From Megalonaias nervosa (taxonomy: Eukaryota > Mollusca > Bivalvia > Unionida > Unionidae): 64,000 bases of DNA. The stretch is taken from assembly GCA_016617855.1 (NCBI GenBank), contig JAECUM010096242.1, positions 124,001 through 188,000 on the forward strand, read 5' to 3'. Shown piece by piece: positions 34,317 through 46,691 of the stretch (position 1 is its first letter; the number at the start of each line of letters is the position of its first letter). A program made the position numbers and the translations under genes. A model generated the notes under the pieces. It ran no database searches and was not told the DNA's origin. It saw only the letters and a program-made list of their open reading frames with translations.

Positions 34317-35627
34317 TGTATGTACTCTGGTACTAAATTGGACTGCATGGTATTTATAACAGCGAGCACTGTATAATCCCTCACAACTGGTATTGTATTA
34401 TTTTGCTACATACCAGATATTTACCAAAAAATATATTTTCATGTACTTGGGTTGTTTTCCTACATATGCAATATTTGCAAACTACCATTGCTCAAATGAA
34501 AAGTAACAAATTTATATCTTTTCCAATCATCAAAGCTCGGAAGTTTTCACTACAACTATTAATCACAACTGCTGAATCTTCATGAAACCAAACTGATGCA
34601 TTAATTTTACACTGCATTTTAGGGGATAGTCAGGATATGTAACAAAAAACTGTAATTCACCATCCTATAAAAAAAACAAATACTACAGGAGCAAGTCGTC
34701 ACAGGAGATGCAGAAACAGATTTTGCATAAATTAAGATGGTATCAGAGAAATATTTTCACATTTGTGAATAAACTGGTTGGACATGAGGCTACATGCTGA
34801 GTAATTTTAACAGTTAAGAAACCACAGTTCTTTTAAGTTTGTTTTTTAAAATATGCATGTGTATTTTATTGTTTTGGATGTTTCAAGGAATTCTGTTAAT
34901 CTTTTACAGTATATCACTGGAAAATTTAGCATTCTTGCAAAAACATGACACCTGACATCTCAACTTGAGTTTTCCACATTTTATCTTGCATTTTGCAAAT
35001 GTGTGAGCATCAGATTCAAGCCCTGATATCCACAACTCTTTTGATTTATTTCACTATCAAGGGCAGACTGTCTGGGAAAACTAAAACTTAATGCAGGGCA
35101 ACCAGTTTTTTCTAATGTGAAAGCCCAGCTGGACAATCAAAAAATACTGTTAAGGAATGATCATATTAAAAATTAAATCGAATTGTATCATTTTTTTTCC
35201 AGTGACAAATATTTGATCATTAAATTTTACCTCTGGGTACCTACAGATGTGTGTCAGAATTATCTCCATATAATTCCATAGTGAAGCATTTGAGTGTCAA
35301 ATGATTTCTGTCAGTAAGAAGCCACACTAATCCATTTATGTCAGCTACGCGTTATCTGATTAATGTACGTACAGTTGTAACAAGATAACTGGGTTGGATT
35401 TTCAAATTTATAACAGAACACTTTTGATGGTGATACAAATACAATGTTTACTGATGAATGACTTGAATGAGAAAAGAATTATGATTAATATGTGCGTGTA
35501 TAAGATCCAAATATTGGACAAAATTAACACAATCCGCACAAACCTAACAATGCAACGAATGTAAATACAAATAAATGACCTTACAGTACAAGGACAAAGG
35601 TGAACAATTCACAGTAATTTCACACAA
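34317..35627. other. No recognisable feature
   Basis: AT-rich sequence without gene or clear repeat. Confidence 0.45.
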
Positions 35628-35747
35628 TGAAAAGAATGATGCATTTTACTCAAATAGTACAAAATGATGTACTTTACTCATATAGCAAAATGTATTCACT
35701 CAAATAGTGAAAAATGAGGTACTTTACTCAAACAGTAAAATGATGAA
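35628..35747. repeat. ~28-bp minisatellite, four units
   Basis: Units of the form 'aaaatgatgtactttactca' plus 'aatagt', with small length changes. Confidence 0.75.
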
Positions 35748-36140
35748 AACAAAGGGACAGATATCATACAAAATATTTTTACAGTCCCAAAACACTGGCT
35801 ATAACAAACCCCAAAATTAGCCCACGGCTAAAAGATTACATGCATGGAGTAACACAAAACACTCCATCACTAGCATACTTGGCTACCAGTCACACTGGTC
35901 AATCAAGCAGTCAGCATTTCAGGCAGTCACCGACCACCATTTAATTCTTTAGTCAATCAAACAATCAGCGCCCCACTAATCGGTCAGCAACACTTTCACT
36001 CAGCTCTACGGCTGCTATGGTTCAGGTTTACAGCTGCTATGTTCAACTTCTATGGTTAGATCTACAGATGGTACCTCATCAACTCCGATCAGCTGAAAAT
36101 ACATCTAACACTGTGTACTATGCATGACATGAGCATATAA

Positions 36141-36190
36141 GATAACACATAATGACGTTATAATTGATAACACATAATGACGTTATATAC
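36141..36190. repeat. 25-bp direct duplication
   Basis: 'gataacacataatgacgtta' occurs twice, 25 bases apart. Confidence 0.85.
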
Positions 36191-38454
36191 GGTAAGATAT
36201 ACAAATTACATTATTGGCCCAACATTACAAAGCAAAAAACAGGTTCAGAAGTGGACCTACCCGAGTCTGATAAGAATCCCATGGTACTAAACGTTTCTTG
36301 AAAATGCCACTTTATATTGCTAATATAAATCTCTTGCCAAGACACAAACAAGAATAGAAAATATTTGCATTATACTATATAAGCTGAAGCTACATAGAAA
36401 ATATACAAAAATAAATGTGGTAGTACAATAGTTATAACTTATAATATACATAAAGAAATTAATAAATAACTCACATACCTCTACAGCTGAAGATGTACAA
36501 GTCCTTACGTAAACTGCTCACTGACAAGACGTTCCGTAATGTAAAGATTTAGTCTTACGGTGAGGCATTTATACACATATGATGGAACCCTACATCGTCT
36601 GTGCACTGGAAGTATTCAGTTTTTCCCACCGAAAGCACTTCACACATGCGGCATAGGATGAACCAAACTCACTGTTTCGAAATATAGTACAATATACATA
36701 AATCACACTCGGGTATCATTGTACAAAAAAAACAAAAAAAAAACCCCGAGTACATGTATTTAATAAATAAAGTGATTTATAACATTCCATGACAACAATG
36801 CATACTGCCAGCCCCTCAAAGTGAACCCTTAAAGAAACAAGAATTGCAAATTTCTGTCGACATACATGAACCAACATGTTGTATCTTCATCTCTGACTTG
36901 ACAGACTGAATGCCTATCATCTAGTATTATGCTTTCTCAATGGTCTGATAAAGAAATATGCACTTGCTGTAGAGCATGTGACCTTCATTTCTGTTGGCTA
37001 ACTTTAGCTAAAAGAATAAGAAAAGCATAAAGAATAAAATCAATCATATTTCCAATTGCTTATTACACTGGCGGGGGGGGGGCTAATCAGAATATTTCTT
37101 CTACTCTCAAGACTGATCAGTCATGTGACCAATGTCATCTCATGATCACTAGGGCACTCGCTGTATAGCATGTAAGAGTTGTTTCTGTTTGCCAACCTTA
37201 GCTAAAATTGATAAACAAAAAATCCATGAGACCAGTTGACATGAGCTGACAGTTCAGACACAGAATTAATAGTATCAGATTAGAAAGGGCATGAACTGTA
37301 ATAATGTAAAAGCTGTAAATGCAGATAAACATAAAATAAAGAAAAGTTTCTGGTCTAGCTGGTCAACTAGTTGAACTCTGATGGACAAGACACTGTCTAC
37401 AAAAATTGTTCCCTGATCTATTTGCATATCTCATATAGATGGTGAGTTAAAGGTAATTTGTGCATTTATGGCAAAATTATATACATGCCAAAATTAGTTG
37501 AATAATTCTCATTACAGCTATCTTGATGGCAACTGCAGTAATTTACTAGGCAACTAGTAAAATCTGCTGGACAACCAGACTGACACATCTGGTTACCATG
37601 GATTTTCATAATAGTCTACCCTTGACCATGCCTATAGCCTCATAAAGTATGCAGGATCTGAAACCATAGCTGTCATTCTTAATCTGCATCCTTGTGATAT
37701 TTAGTAGGATTGTCATTCATTAAATGGTGCAGATGGAGATCAGGTTACAATGACAGCTAACTGATACAGTCTTGGATGACTATAAAATCCTTATACATGG
37801 TACATGTATATATTCACATTCATTGATATTCACAACTAAAGCCAATATGAAATAAAATTTATTTCTTCTCTAGCATTGAAAAGAATGTATTCTCTGTTAT
37901 AAATGACATAACTGTACAGAAGAAACTACAAACCTGAAACAAATCAAACAAAATTCTTCAATGTAGAGCCTCCAAGAAGAATCTAAGAGAGTTTAATGAG
38001 GTATTTCCTCCCACTTGTGGTAACAGTAAGAGGAAAGTAAGTGATAAATGGCAAATCAAATCAACAATCTATCCAGTAACTTCAACCAGTGTTGCACCTT
38101 AAGCATGGAATTGCAGGTGACCTCAATTTGTCGACAATATCTTAATGCTGTGTGTCCCCTGGATGAACTTTATCATCAGTAAGGGTAGTGCAGCTCATTT
38201 CAGGTTAACCAGATATTGAAGCATGTTAATATTTTCTGAGTTACTTGAAAACTTAATAAAATGTTTATTACATTAATGTAACTGTCCAAGGAAAAGATGA
38301 TGGTTCAGATGACAAAGTTACTTTTGTCCCTTAAAAATGGTATGTGTCCACCAAATCTGGAAGATGGGAGGAAGTGTCCCATGCTCCTAAAAGCCTAAGT
38401 GCAACACTGGTTTAACCATCATAAATAACCATTATACAACAAGCAAATGAGTAA
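36191..38454. other. Non-coding; one diverged direct repeat
   Basis: No gene. About 58 bases at 36960-37018 ('cttgctgtagagcatgt', 'ttctgttggctaac', 'ttagctaaaa') recur in diverged form at 37154-37212. A G-run lies at 37073. The rest shows nothing recognisable. Confidence 0.45.
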
Positions 38455-38748
38455 TAGTCAAACAGTATAAGTTTTATGAAACTGTAACTAGTCATCTGCA
38501 CATTACACACACACACACACACACACACACAATTAAATCGTCTATCTAGGCAGGCAGTCTCTCAAAACAGGTACATCAAATTATATTATTTCAACATACT
38601 ACATAGTCAAACAGTATAAGTTTTATGAAACTGTAACTAGTCATCTGCACATTACACACACACACACACACACACAGTTAAATCGTCTATCTAGGCAGGC
38701 AGTCTCTCAAAACAGGTACATCAAATTATATTATTTCAACATACTACA
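38455..38748. repeat. Recent tandem duplication, unit 145-149 bp
   Basis: Unit 1 (38455-38603) and unit 2 (38604-38748) appear identical except for the (CA)n run inside and one base after it. Each has 'tagtcaaacagtataagttt', the CA run, 'aaatcgtctatctaggcagg' and 'tatttcaacatactaca'. Confidence 0.92.
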
Positions 38749-38910
38749 TGCAAGTATTGTCCCATAGTCATGCTCCCTAGTCATGAAAGTTTATGCAATA
38801 GTTCAAATAATGGAAACAAATTTTTTCTAGAAAAATGTTTCTTCAATAATACCAACCTGATCATAATGCTAAGGAGAATTACTACTACCTCGCAAACCCA
38901 ACCCTCCCAG

Positions 38911-40735
38911 TTAAATCTTTGTAGCTAAAAAGCTAAACATTATATGTACATTTAGGTGGCAGTGTGATCTTCCCTTGAATACTTCAGTAACTGCTGGAGT
39001 GGAAGATATTCTTTCTATATGGATGTAACTACAGGGAGTCTGCATGTGTATTATGATTAGGTAAGTATTAATGAAGAAACATAATTTACCAGAAAAATTT
39101 GTCCCCTGAAATGGGTGAAACAGCTTCTTGATAACCTGACAGGGGAATAGATTCCATATGTCAGGAAGCAGCTTCGTAAGGGAAAATGTTTCCCTCCCTG
39201 CAAATCCATCAGAAGTCGTGAAGATGCATTGAATACCCAAAAAGGTAGCCAGTTGTGCCATGGCTATAGGTCCTACCAAAGTGAGTTGACCCCTCTGTGA
39301 GGGGTAAGAAAAAGCACAATCTCCCTCTGCACATCAGCTTGGCCCTTATGTACCACTACAGAGCTCACAATGGGTCCTGCAGATGACCGTGACATGAAGT
39401 ATCCAGAAATTTCATTAAAAAGTCTGATTTCCCATGAACATGAGCCCGTTCTTGGCAAATGAAGCTGGGGCCACCATGAATAATACTGACCAAGCAAGGA
39501 AGCAGGTCTTATATGAGAAGTGAACCAATGAGGCTCTTGAAAGCAGTTCAAATGGTGTCTTGTTCAGCAAGGTTATTACGCATGATAGATTTCACTTTGT
39601 GCAAAGAACCAACATCTTTGGACATGAATAATCAAAATTGGACAGAGATTTGGACAGGTTTCATTTTGTCCCCGACATCCTCTCTTCCCTGATGATGCAG
39701 TGATCATGGAATGATAAGTCTTTAAATGTCACTAGTGCTGTTTTTGATCGAATCAAAGAGCCATAGTAGGAAGTTAGCTGTTGGCAGGATTGATGTGTGC
39801 AGTGGTATAATGTCTTTTTGGGCACAACATTGTATTAAGATTTTCCATTTGCCTTCATGCCTTTAAAGTAGACAGCCATCTCCCTTGAGTGATTCCCAAC
39901 ACTGGTTGTGAGAACTGGTTGTTCTTGAGGGTTTCTTCAATAAGATCCAGACAGGTTAAACAACTGTCATCATCGCTAGCCTAGGTTCCAATATGATAAC
40001 CCTATATATACCTTAGTGTATTGAGCAGATATTTCTGTACTTCAGGACAGTGAATTTCATTGGCTGTGGTGGCAAGCCATCATATCCAATCAAAACTTAC
40101 TTCTTCAAATTTGAACACTGTTCCTATATGATTGAGACAAGGTGAGCACACAACCTGAACGGACTGATAAATAAGCAAGTTTTCACCGCTGGTGTGTTTG
40201 TACAAATACCTTTCACTAAAATGCACCTGTAATGGTTTCTCTCCAATCCGTAGTCATACTTTCGATGTTGAACTTACAAAGTATCCATTTTAGATCAACT
40301 GCCTCCACCATTTTCAGGCGATGTACAATGCACCACTGTTATACACTACTGGTTAGTCGGCATTACATACTAAGGGAGACAACTCATAAAATCCAATAGA
40401 TACTGCTAGGACAAAGCACTAAAATAACTGTTTGATCTGCCAAGGTGTAGACAGGGTTATCATATCGGAACCTTGGCTAGTGAAGATGTACAACTCTAGG
40501 TTGGGATGAAACACCTGCCATCACGGTTGTTTGAGCAGATGAGGGACTATCTAAAATTTCCTGGAGATTTCTGTTGTGAGATTGATGAGGTCACTGATTC
40601 ACTATTTTTCCCATTTAAGTGGAGCAATCACATCAAGGTGACACTCCAGTTCTCTTCCTTTCTCTATCACCTTTGGTATTGGAGGTGTTGAAGGGTAAGT
40701 GTATGCAGCCGAGCCATCCCAACCAATAAAAAAGA
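38911..40735 (-). mobile_element. DIRS-type retrotransposon, 3' half (RNase H tail, tyrosine recombinase), decayed
   Basis: On the minus strand, starting near 40735, broken frames give 'AYTYPSTPPIPKVIEKGREL' and 'VIAPLKWEK', then 'DLINLTTEISRKF' and 'IVPHLLKQP'. This is the region between RNase H and recombinase in DIRS elements ('YAFPP..LIPRVL.K....', 'LVAP.WP'). Near 39870-39740 comes 'KWKILIQCCAQKDIIPLH' with 'ILPTANFLLWLFDSIKNS', the core-binding start of the DIRS tyrosine recombinase. 39640-38911 holds further pieces ('KTCFLAWS', 'WYIRAKLMCRGRLCFFLPL', 'VGPIAMAQLATFLG'), matching the catalytic part only loosely. Stops and frameshifts are many. No terminal repeat is recognised. Confidence 0.58.
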
Positions 40736-41720
40736 GCAAAAGCACAGGTGGTTAAAAAAACAATTTCCATAGCACCAAGTATATTTTTTAAAAATGAACT
40801 TGTTGTTCACTGTGCCACAAGTACAGATTCTTCAACACAAATGGAATGAAGCAGACAGTAACTGTTAGGATTAACGACCATGAAACAGAAAAAGAAGTGC
40901 TTTCATTTGTACTGTTTTACACATCTTGAATCGAATCTCAAAACCTTTTAATCTCAAAGCGATATGCCGACTCTCCTTTTGGTGCTGTGTTGTTGCCGAC
41001 AGTCACTGATCAATAAAGAGAGGGATATGGGACTACAACTGTAAGAATAGAATAATTCAGCTTCTTACAGAATATGATGTTGAGACAGTTAACTTTAAAG
41101 GCTTAAAACACGTTTTTCTGTTTGTTGGTACATGAATACCTGACAGCCTCATCTTTTTCGGGTACAGAGGCATATTTTATCGGAAAAACTGGTATATACC
41201 AGTTTAACGGAACTGCTGATGATCACCAAAAGCAATCAATTTTCACTCACAATTTTTGTCATTTATGTTTGCAACTAGTCACAAGTCAACACTAATAGAA
41301 GAAATTACTTTTTCTTAAAAAATAAGTACAGTCCTACATGTACATGTACTTAAATTAACCTAGGTTTTGGTCAGCTGAGAAAACTTTTGTCTTGCGGAGG
41401 CTACCACAGCGATGAGGCTATTCATAGGGAAACAAAACAACTTTAAAGCACCTAGTTAGTTACAGTAACTTGAGTATTGTTGAAATTTGTGACTTGTTAC
41501 TTAATCTCATTTAAAACACCTCCAATCTTCTGGGGGGTTTTTCTGCAACCTGGCATGCCTGAATATTATTTTTATTGTACACCAGAAATGGCATTTGTTT
41601 CTTAAAAACAAAACTCCTCATTTTTGGTACTTAGGATGCATAATCAATGTTCCGCAGTAGATTTGTCAATTAAATACCTGATATCTCAGGACCCGGTTAA
41701 GTCAAAAAAAATTTGATACC
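40736..41720. other. No recognisable feature
   Basis: The GC content is slightly higher than the average. No gene, and no element that I can identify. Confidence 0.4.
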
Positions 41721-41875
41721 CCAGAAAGATAACTAAGAAATCAAGAAGTGTTAAGTGTCATGTGAAACAGAACATATGATCATAACCAAAAAGCCAGTAC
41801 AGAGTAAAATAACTTTTGTAACCACACATTCCACCATTTTCTTCCATTTTTGTATCCTTTATAGACATATATTTG

Positions 41876-41880
<5 letters not shown>
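41721..41880 (+). repeat. Diverged direct repeat, first copy
   Basis: It shares with 42718-42880 'agaaagataact.agaaat', 'gtgtca.gtgaaacagaacat', 'taaaataac.tttgtaa' and 'accattttcttcc' through 'tatttgat'. The first copy runs directly into the (TA)n run. Confidence 0.7.

Positions 41881-41942
<62 letters not shown>
41880..41942. repeat. (TA)n microsatellite, about 62 bases
   Basis: Pure TA run. Both strands give artificial I-Y frames. Confidence 0.95.
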
Positions 41943-41948
<6 letters not shown>

Positions 41949-42717
41949 CATGCATGTATTTATCTCAACTTTATGATGGAATATTTATAAAAATGATGCA
42001 GATCAAAGTAACTGACAATATATGGACTTTAACATTTACTACACATGCATATAGAATCTCATTTTGACAAAGGGTTCTCAACAAATGCACTAAATTGTTT
42101 TGTCTAATAATAGATGTAAAACATTAGGGTGATTATCCACTGAAATAACATATACAATATATACTTATCTTGTTCAAATATAACTTTATGTATTATACAG
42201 CAAAAATGTTGAAGTAATGCATTCTTTGCTAGCATGTTTCAGTTGCCTTGCTTTTGTTCTTTGTTTCAATTTTTTTGTTACATTTGAAATAAGTTATTTT
42301 ACTGTTGCTTGACATTTTTAATTTGCTGAAGTTAGCCATTTATTATGCTTAATATTATTATATACTTCACCCTTAATTTGTTAGATTTAGATCTGTCTAG
42401 CTCCTCCATGAATAAAGATAATGATAAAATAAGTTGTATATTTAGTATACCTTTACTCTGAGTATATTACCATGATGTTTATGACTTCATTATCTTGCTC
42501 ATCACATTTGTACATCTGCATTATTTTTCTTTTTTATGTGACAGTAGTTTCTTTCACATGTAGAGTATAAAGTTTTTAATTCCAGTACAGATAATACTAC
42601 TAAATATTTCAGCTGAAATTTTACTGTCTAGGTATTAGAATGCAAGAAACACTCTTGTTTCAAAATGTAGAGAGGAAACAAATGTCTGGAACAAGCACCA
42701 TTAAGATAACTTAACCG

Positions 42718-42880
42718 AGAAAGATAACTGAGAAATGAAGACATATTGAGTGTCACATGAAACAGAACATATAATAAGAACCTAAAAAGCTTGGATAGAC
42801 TAAAATAACATTTGTAATCCCCCATAATCCATTCTACCATTTTCTTCCCTTTGTATCCTCTATAGATATATTTGATCATA
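42718..42880 (+). repeat. Diverged direct repeat, second copy
   Basis: Partner of 41721-41880, about 1 kb away in the same orientation. The second copy lacks the (TA)n run at its right end. The sequence between the copies (41943-42717) shows no gene. Confidence 0.7.
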
Positions 42881-43139
42881 GGTTATTCTTAAACTCTTGT
42901 ACTTTACCTTAAAGAAAAAAACAGTGATTGGTTTACTACAGAAATTATGTTTATATTACCAGGGGATTGGGGGCAGGCATCTGTCTTCTTTAATACCTTT
43001 GCTCTACCAAAGGGCAATATATGACAATAGCCTATATCTGAGCAAAAGATATTTTTGACATTTTATTTGTTTTTCTTGTACTTTCTTTTCATTCTTATAT
43101 TTTATTCATGTGTTTGAAGGTTAGATATGAAGATGATAT

Positions 43140-44975
43140 TTCTTTTGTATATTTATAGAATTAATACAGTTTTTGTACATTTGAAGAAAGATGGTTTTGT
43201 TGTAACAAATCAATTTGATATTCTTAGAGACATTCAGAATTTTTACGAAAAAACTATATAAAAAGAAAAATGAAATAGAGGACAGAATTTTAAATGATCT
43301 TCTTCAAAATTATAACAATCCTGAGTGAGATTAAGATCAGTCTTCAAAATCAGAGAGAATTATGCCAAAAGAAGCTTCAGATATCTAATAAATATGAAAA
43401 ATAACATAAGTCCTGGATTAGATGGTTTCATGGCAGAATTTTTAACCATCTTTTGGACTGATACTGGTGAAGTTGTAGTCACAGCAATTAACAAAGTATA
43501 TGACACTGGATCTAATCAACAGTTTTGTGACAGTGAATTATAATTTGTATACCTAAGGAAGATAAACCAAAACAATATCTACAAAACTGGCACCCTGTAT
43601 CATTACTAAATGTTGTCTACAAATTAGCATCATGATGTAATTGGTAACAGAATAAAGGCTGTACTAAATGATACATCTGATGACCAAATTGGTTTTATTA
43701 AAGAAGATATATTAGTGAAAATACAAGGATTAATAATGATATAATACATATCACTGAAGAATTACATCTGCCTGGTATGTTATTAATAATTTATTTTGAA
43801 AAAGTTTTAGATTCCATCTCATGGAAATTCATTCATAATGTCCGAGCCTTTTATAACGTAGGACCGATGATAAGGCAGTGGGTAAAAAACTTCTTTTTCT
43901 ATATCTCTTCAGGAATTTGTCAGAATGGCTATCAAAATTTTCTCACTATCTCCAGAATTCTTTTAAATATGTGCACAAAGTTTATTGATACATGTTTTAA
44001 AAGATACCAAATATCAAAGGCATTAAACTAAAGGAAACAGAATAAACTAAAGGAAACAATAAACAAAAGGAAACAGAATATTTACTCTCAAACTTTGCAG
44101 ATGATACTACCTTGATTCTTGATGGTTCTTTCGAATCTCTTAAATCTTCTACTGATGTATTAGATTTGTGCAAATATCTCAAGTGTGAAACTCAATATTA
44201 CCAAAACAAAAGCAGTCTGGACAGAAAAAAAGAAATACAATGCAGAAACCTTTCTGCATACTGGTAGGTTATAACTGCAATGGGTTACTGAATTTACTCA
44301 GTTGGGTATATCTTTTTCAGTCAACTTGTATTGAATGATTTAGATAAATTTTGAAAATAAACAACACATGATAAAGAATTTTTATGGAATTGGGCAAAAC
44401 AAACTCTAAACCAGCTGGTCAAATAACAATCTTGAAAAAACTAGTGATTCAAAAATTAAAACATTTATTCATCTCATTACCAAACCCTCCACAAAAGTTT
44501 ATTAATGAATGGAAGGAAATATTTTTCACATTTATATGGAAGTCAAAAATAGAATTAAAAAGTAGATTATGTTTCAGAGCATCTACAAAGGAGAGTTAGC
44601 AATGACACTATTAAAACATTTATATTAGCTTACAAGAAAAAGGAAATTTTTTTCACTTGTTTGAATATGAAATATGCAAGATCAAAAAAACATTGCAATA
44701 TTAGGTGATGATTATACAGATAAACTATCAATGGAGACAAAAAATGTTTTGGCATGGTGCTCTATTGGCTTGGAAATTTTTAATACAAATAAATTTACCT
44801 CAAACAGGTGTGGGTCTTAAAACCACAACCTTGTGGATGAACACACTGATAAGAATAAACAAAGTACCCATCATGTACAAGAAATGGATTAAACTTATCA
44901 TAATATTATTTATATTAGCAATGTGCTCACTTACCTGGGAAGCTTTCTTGTCACAAGCATATATGTAAAGCAGGT
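43140..44975 (+). mobile_element. L1/Tx1-type LINE, reverse transcriptase fossil
   Basis: Plus-strand frames give the RT in order. Upstream 'FDILRDIQNFYEK'. Then 'NNISPGLDGFMAEFLTIFW' (the 'K.PG.DG...EFY..FW' block), 'CIPKEDKPKQYLQNWHPVSL' and 'LNVVYKLAS' ('NWRPISLLNVDYK'). Then 'LLIIYFEKVLDSISWKFI' (domain with the first catalytic D; here the 'DFEKAFD' aspartate is Y), and 'TLKLCR' where 'FADD' is expected. Past the RT come 'ITILKKLVIQKLKHLFISLP', 'FFTFIWKSK' and 'CSLTWEAFLSQAY'. Many stops. The order and the 'NV.YKLAS' and 'LTHLF.SLP' style are those of the L1/Tx1 group. The 3' end is taken at about 44975; no poly-A tail is seen. Confidence 0.75.
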
Positions 44976-45298
44976 AAGCAATTAGTTACACATAGTCTGT
45001 TTACATTGTTTAAATGCTGTAAATTACACATTATTATAGTTTTATGTACGGATGGGTATTTTGAGACTGTTAAGTATAACGTTTTGCCTTAATGTTCTTT
45101 ATGATTGATATTATGTGCTATGTTTGATGCATTTTACTACAATCGCCAACTTTGTTTTGGAAGTGATTTAATACAAACTACTGAGACTGTTCGTTATAAT
45201 GACCTGTTATAAAATAGAGGAAACATATAATATTGATTTATTTACTGACATTTGAAGACTACAATAAACCTTTATTTTTCTCATTCAGAGTTTCTGTT

Positions 45299-45418
45299 GT
45301 CAATATACCTAGATACATAGTTTCTGTTGTCCATATTCTTAGATACATAGTTTCTGTTGTCCATATTCTTAGATACATAATTTCTGTTGTCCATATTCTT
45401 AGATACCAAGTTTCTTCA
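45299..45418. repeat. 30-bp minisatellite, four units, beside LTR copy E
   Basis: Units of 'agtttctgttgtccatattc' plus 'ttagatacat', almost identical. The array ends 40 bases before the LTR. Confidence 0.9.
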
Positions 45419-45457
45419 CATACAAGTGGCTAAAGTAACAGCCATAATTTCTTCTGG

Positions 45458-46381
45458 TGTTATGTGCATGTATATTTACTTTGTTTGTCTGTTAGTTTTA
45501 AATTTTTTATTTCATTACCTGTTATTGTAATGTAACATTGTTTGCGGGACCTGACCTTGTCCAAAATTGAGTTCATTTCTGCTTAACCTGATTGACTTTC
45601 TTTATATTTCATTTATATAAACAACTAATAATAGCTTCATTATTCTTTATGTGTATGGGCTTATTAACAGAATTATTATTCAGGTAAACAGAGAAGGAGT
45701 AAATAAGTTGATCAGGGTCAGGGTTTTGGAGATTCCCAAGTGAATTTTATAGACTATTGTGTTGTAAATAAACAAGGCTCATTAGATCATTCTAGAAGGT
45801 TATTTTCCATTAGGTAATGGTTGTTTTTAGAAAATGCTAATTGTGACCTTGAGGTCAAGCAGAGAACTATATTATCTTGTGACTGTGAGGACTTTACCAG
45901 TCGTGCTTTAACATCTAGCACTTTAAGTTGTATTATGTTGTGACCAGTTTGGGCTGAATTTTATTTTCTTCAAATTATTGAATTCAACTGATTATTTCCT
46001 CTGGAAATACAAAAGTGCTCTGATAAATTTCTTGGATAAAGACATTCATTGGAATTTATACTGAATTCAAACTAGGAATAATATTTCTGTGATTCAACAA
46101 GAGACTGTTGACACATCAGCACTTCACAGACCATAACAGATATGTCATCGCCTTCAATTCTGGATCTCTTTAGGACTTTAACTGAATTTTATTCAGGACT
46201 TTTTATTACTAGGGCTTGTGTCTTTAATTCTTGGATAATTTTTGGGTTTAATTCACAATACCGTAAGTTCTTTTTTCTTATTTTTCACTTTGTATTCTTG
46301 GGAAATAAATTGTTAAATTTTACAAAGCTTGTTGTTTTCACTCTTTTCTGTTATTTATTTTAAAAGCATAGACTCGTAACA
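45458..46381 (+). mobile_element. LTR copy E (about 924 bp), left member of an inverted pair
   Basis: It starts TGTTATGTGCATGTATATTT and ends GACTCGTAACA, and matches copy A along its length (for example 'tgattcaacaagagactgtt', 'gggaaataaattgttaaatt'). The flanks are 'ctgg' and 'cagg', a possible 4-bp target duplication with one mismatch. The frame at 46142-46363 is inside the LTR and is not a gene. Confidence 0.75.
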
Positions 46382-46691
46382 CAGGGACTTCATCTTTTCT
46401 CAAACAATTCTCTATGTACCACATCATTATACTGCAACCAATTCAAGGTTTCAATTCAAGGATTGCTCAGGTCCAGAAACAGGAAGTAAACCTCTAAATG
46501 AAAGTGAACTTGTGCTGGAAAATTAAACCTGGGTGAGCAAGTTACAATGTATATAAACACACAAGAATAAATGAGTCTGCAACAGAGCACAAGAGCTTAA
46601 GACATTTTACTCACAAATACCCTAAATAATGCACTGGTATCCTGGGTTCAAAATTTTTATTTGAATTTATATGAATGACAGTGTAACTTCT
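46382..46691. other. Spacer of about 310 bp between the inverted LTR pair
   Basis: Unique-looking AT-rich sequence with no gene. It is far too short to be the internal region of an autonomous LTR element, and the flanking LTRs are in opposite orientation. Confidence 0.5.

Noticed and set aside
46142..46363. 73-codon plus-strand frame
   Set aside because: It lies entirely inside LTR copy E and has broken counterparts in copies A and B.
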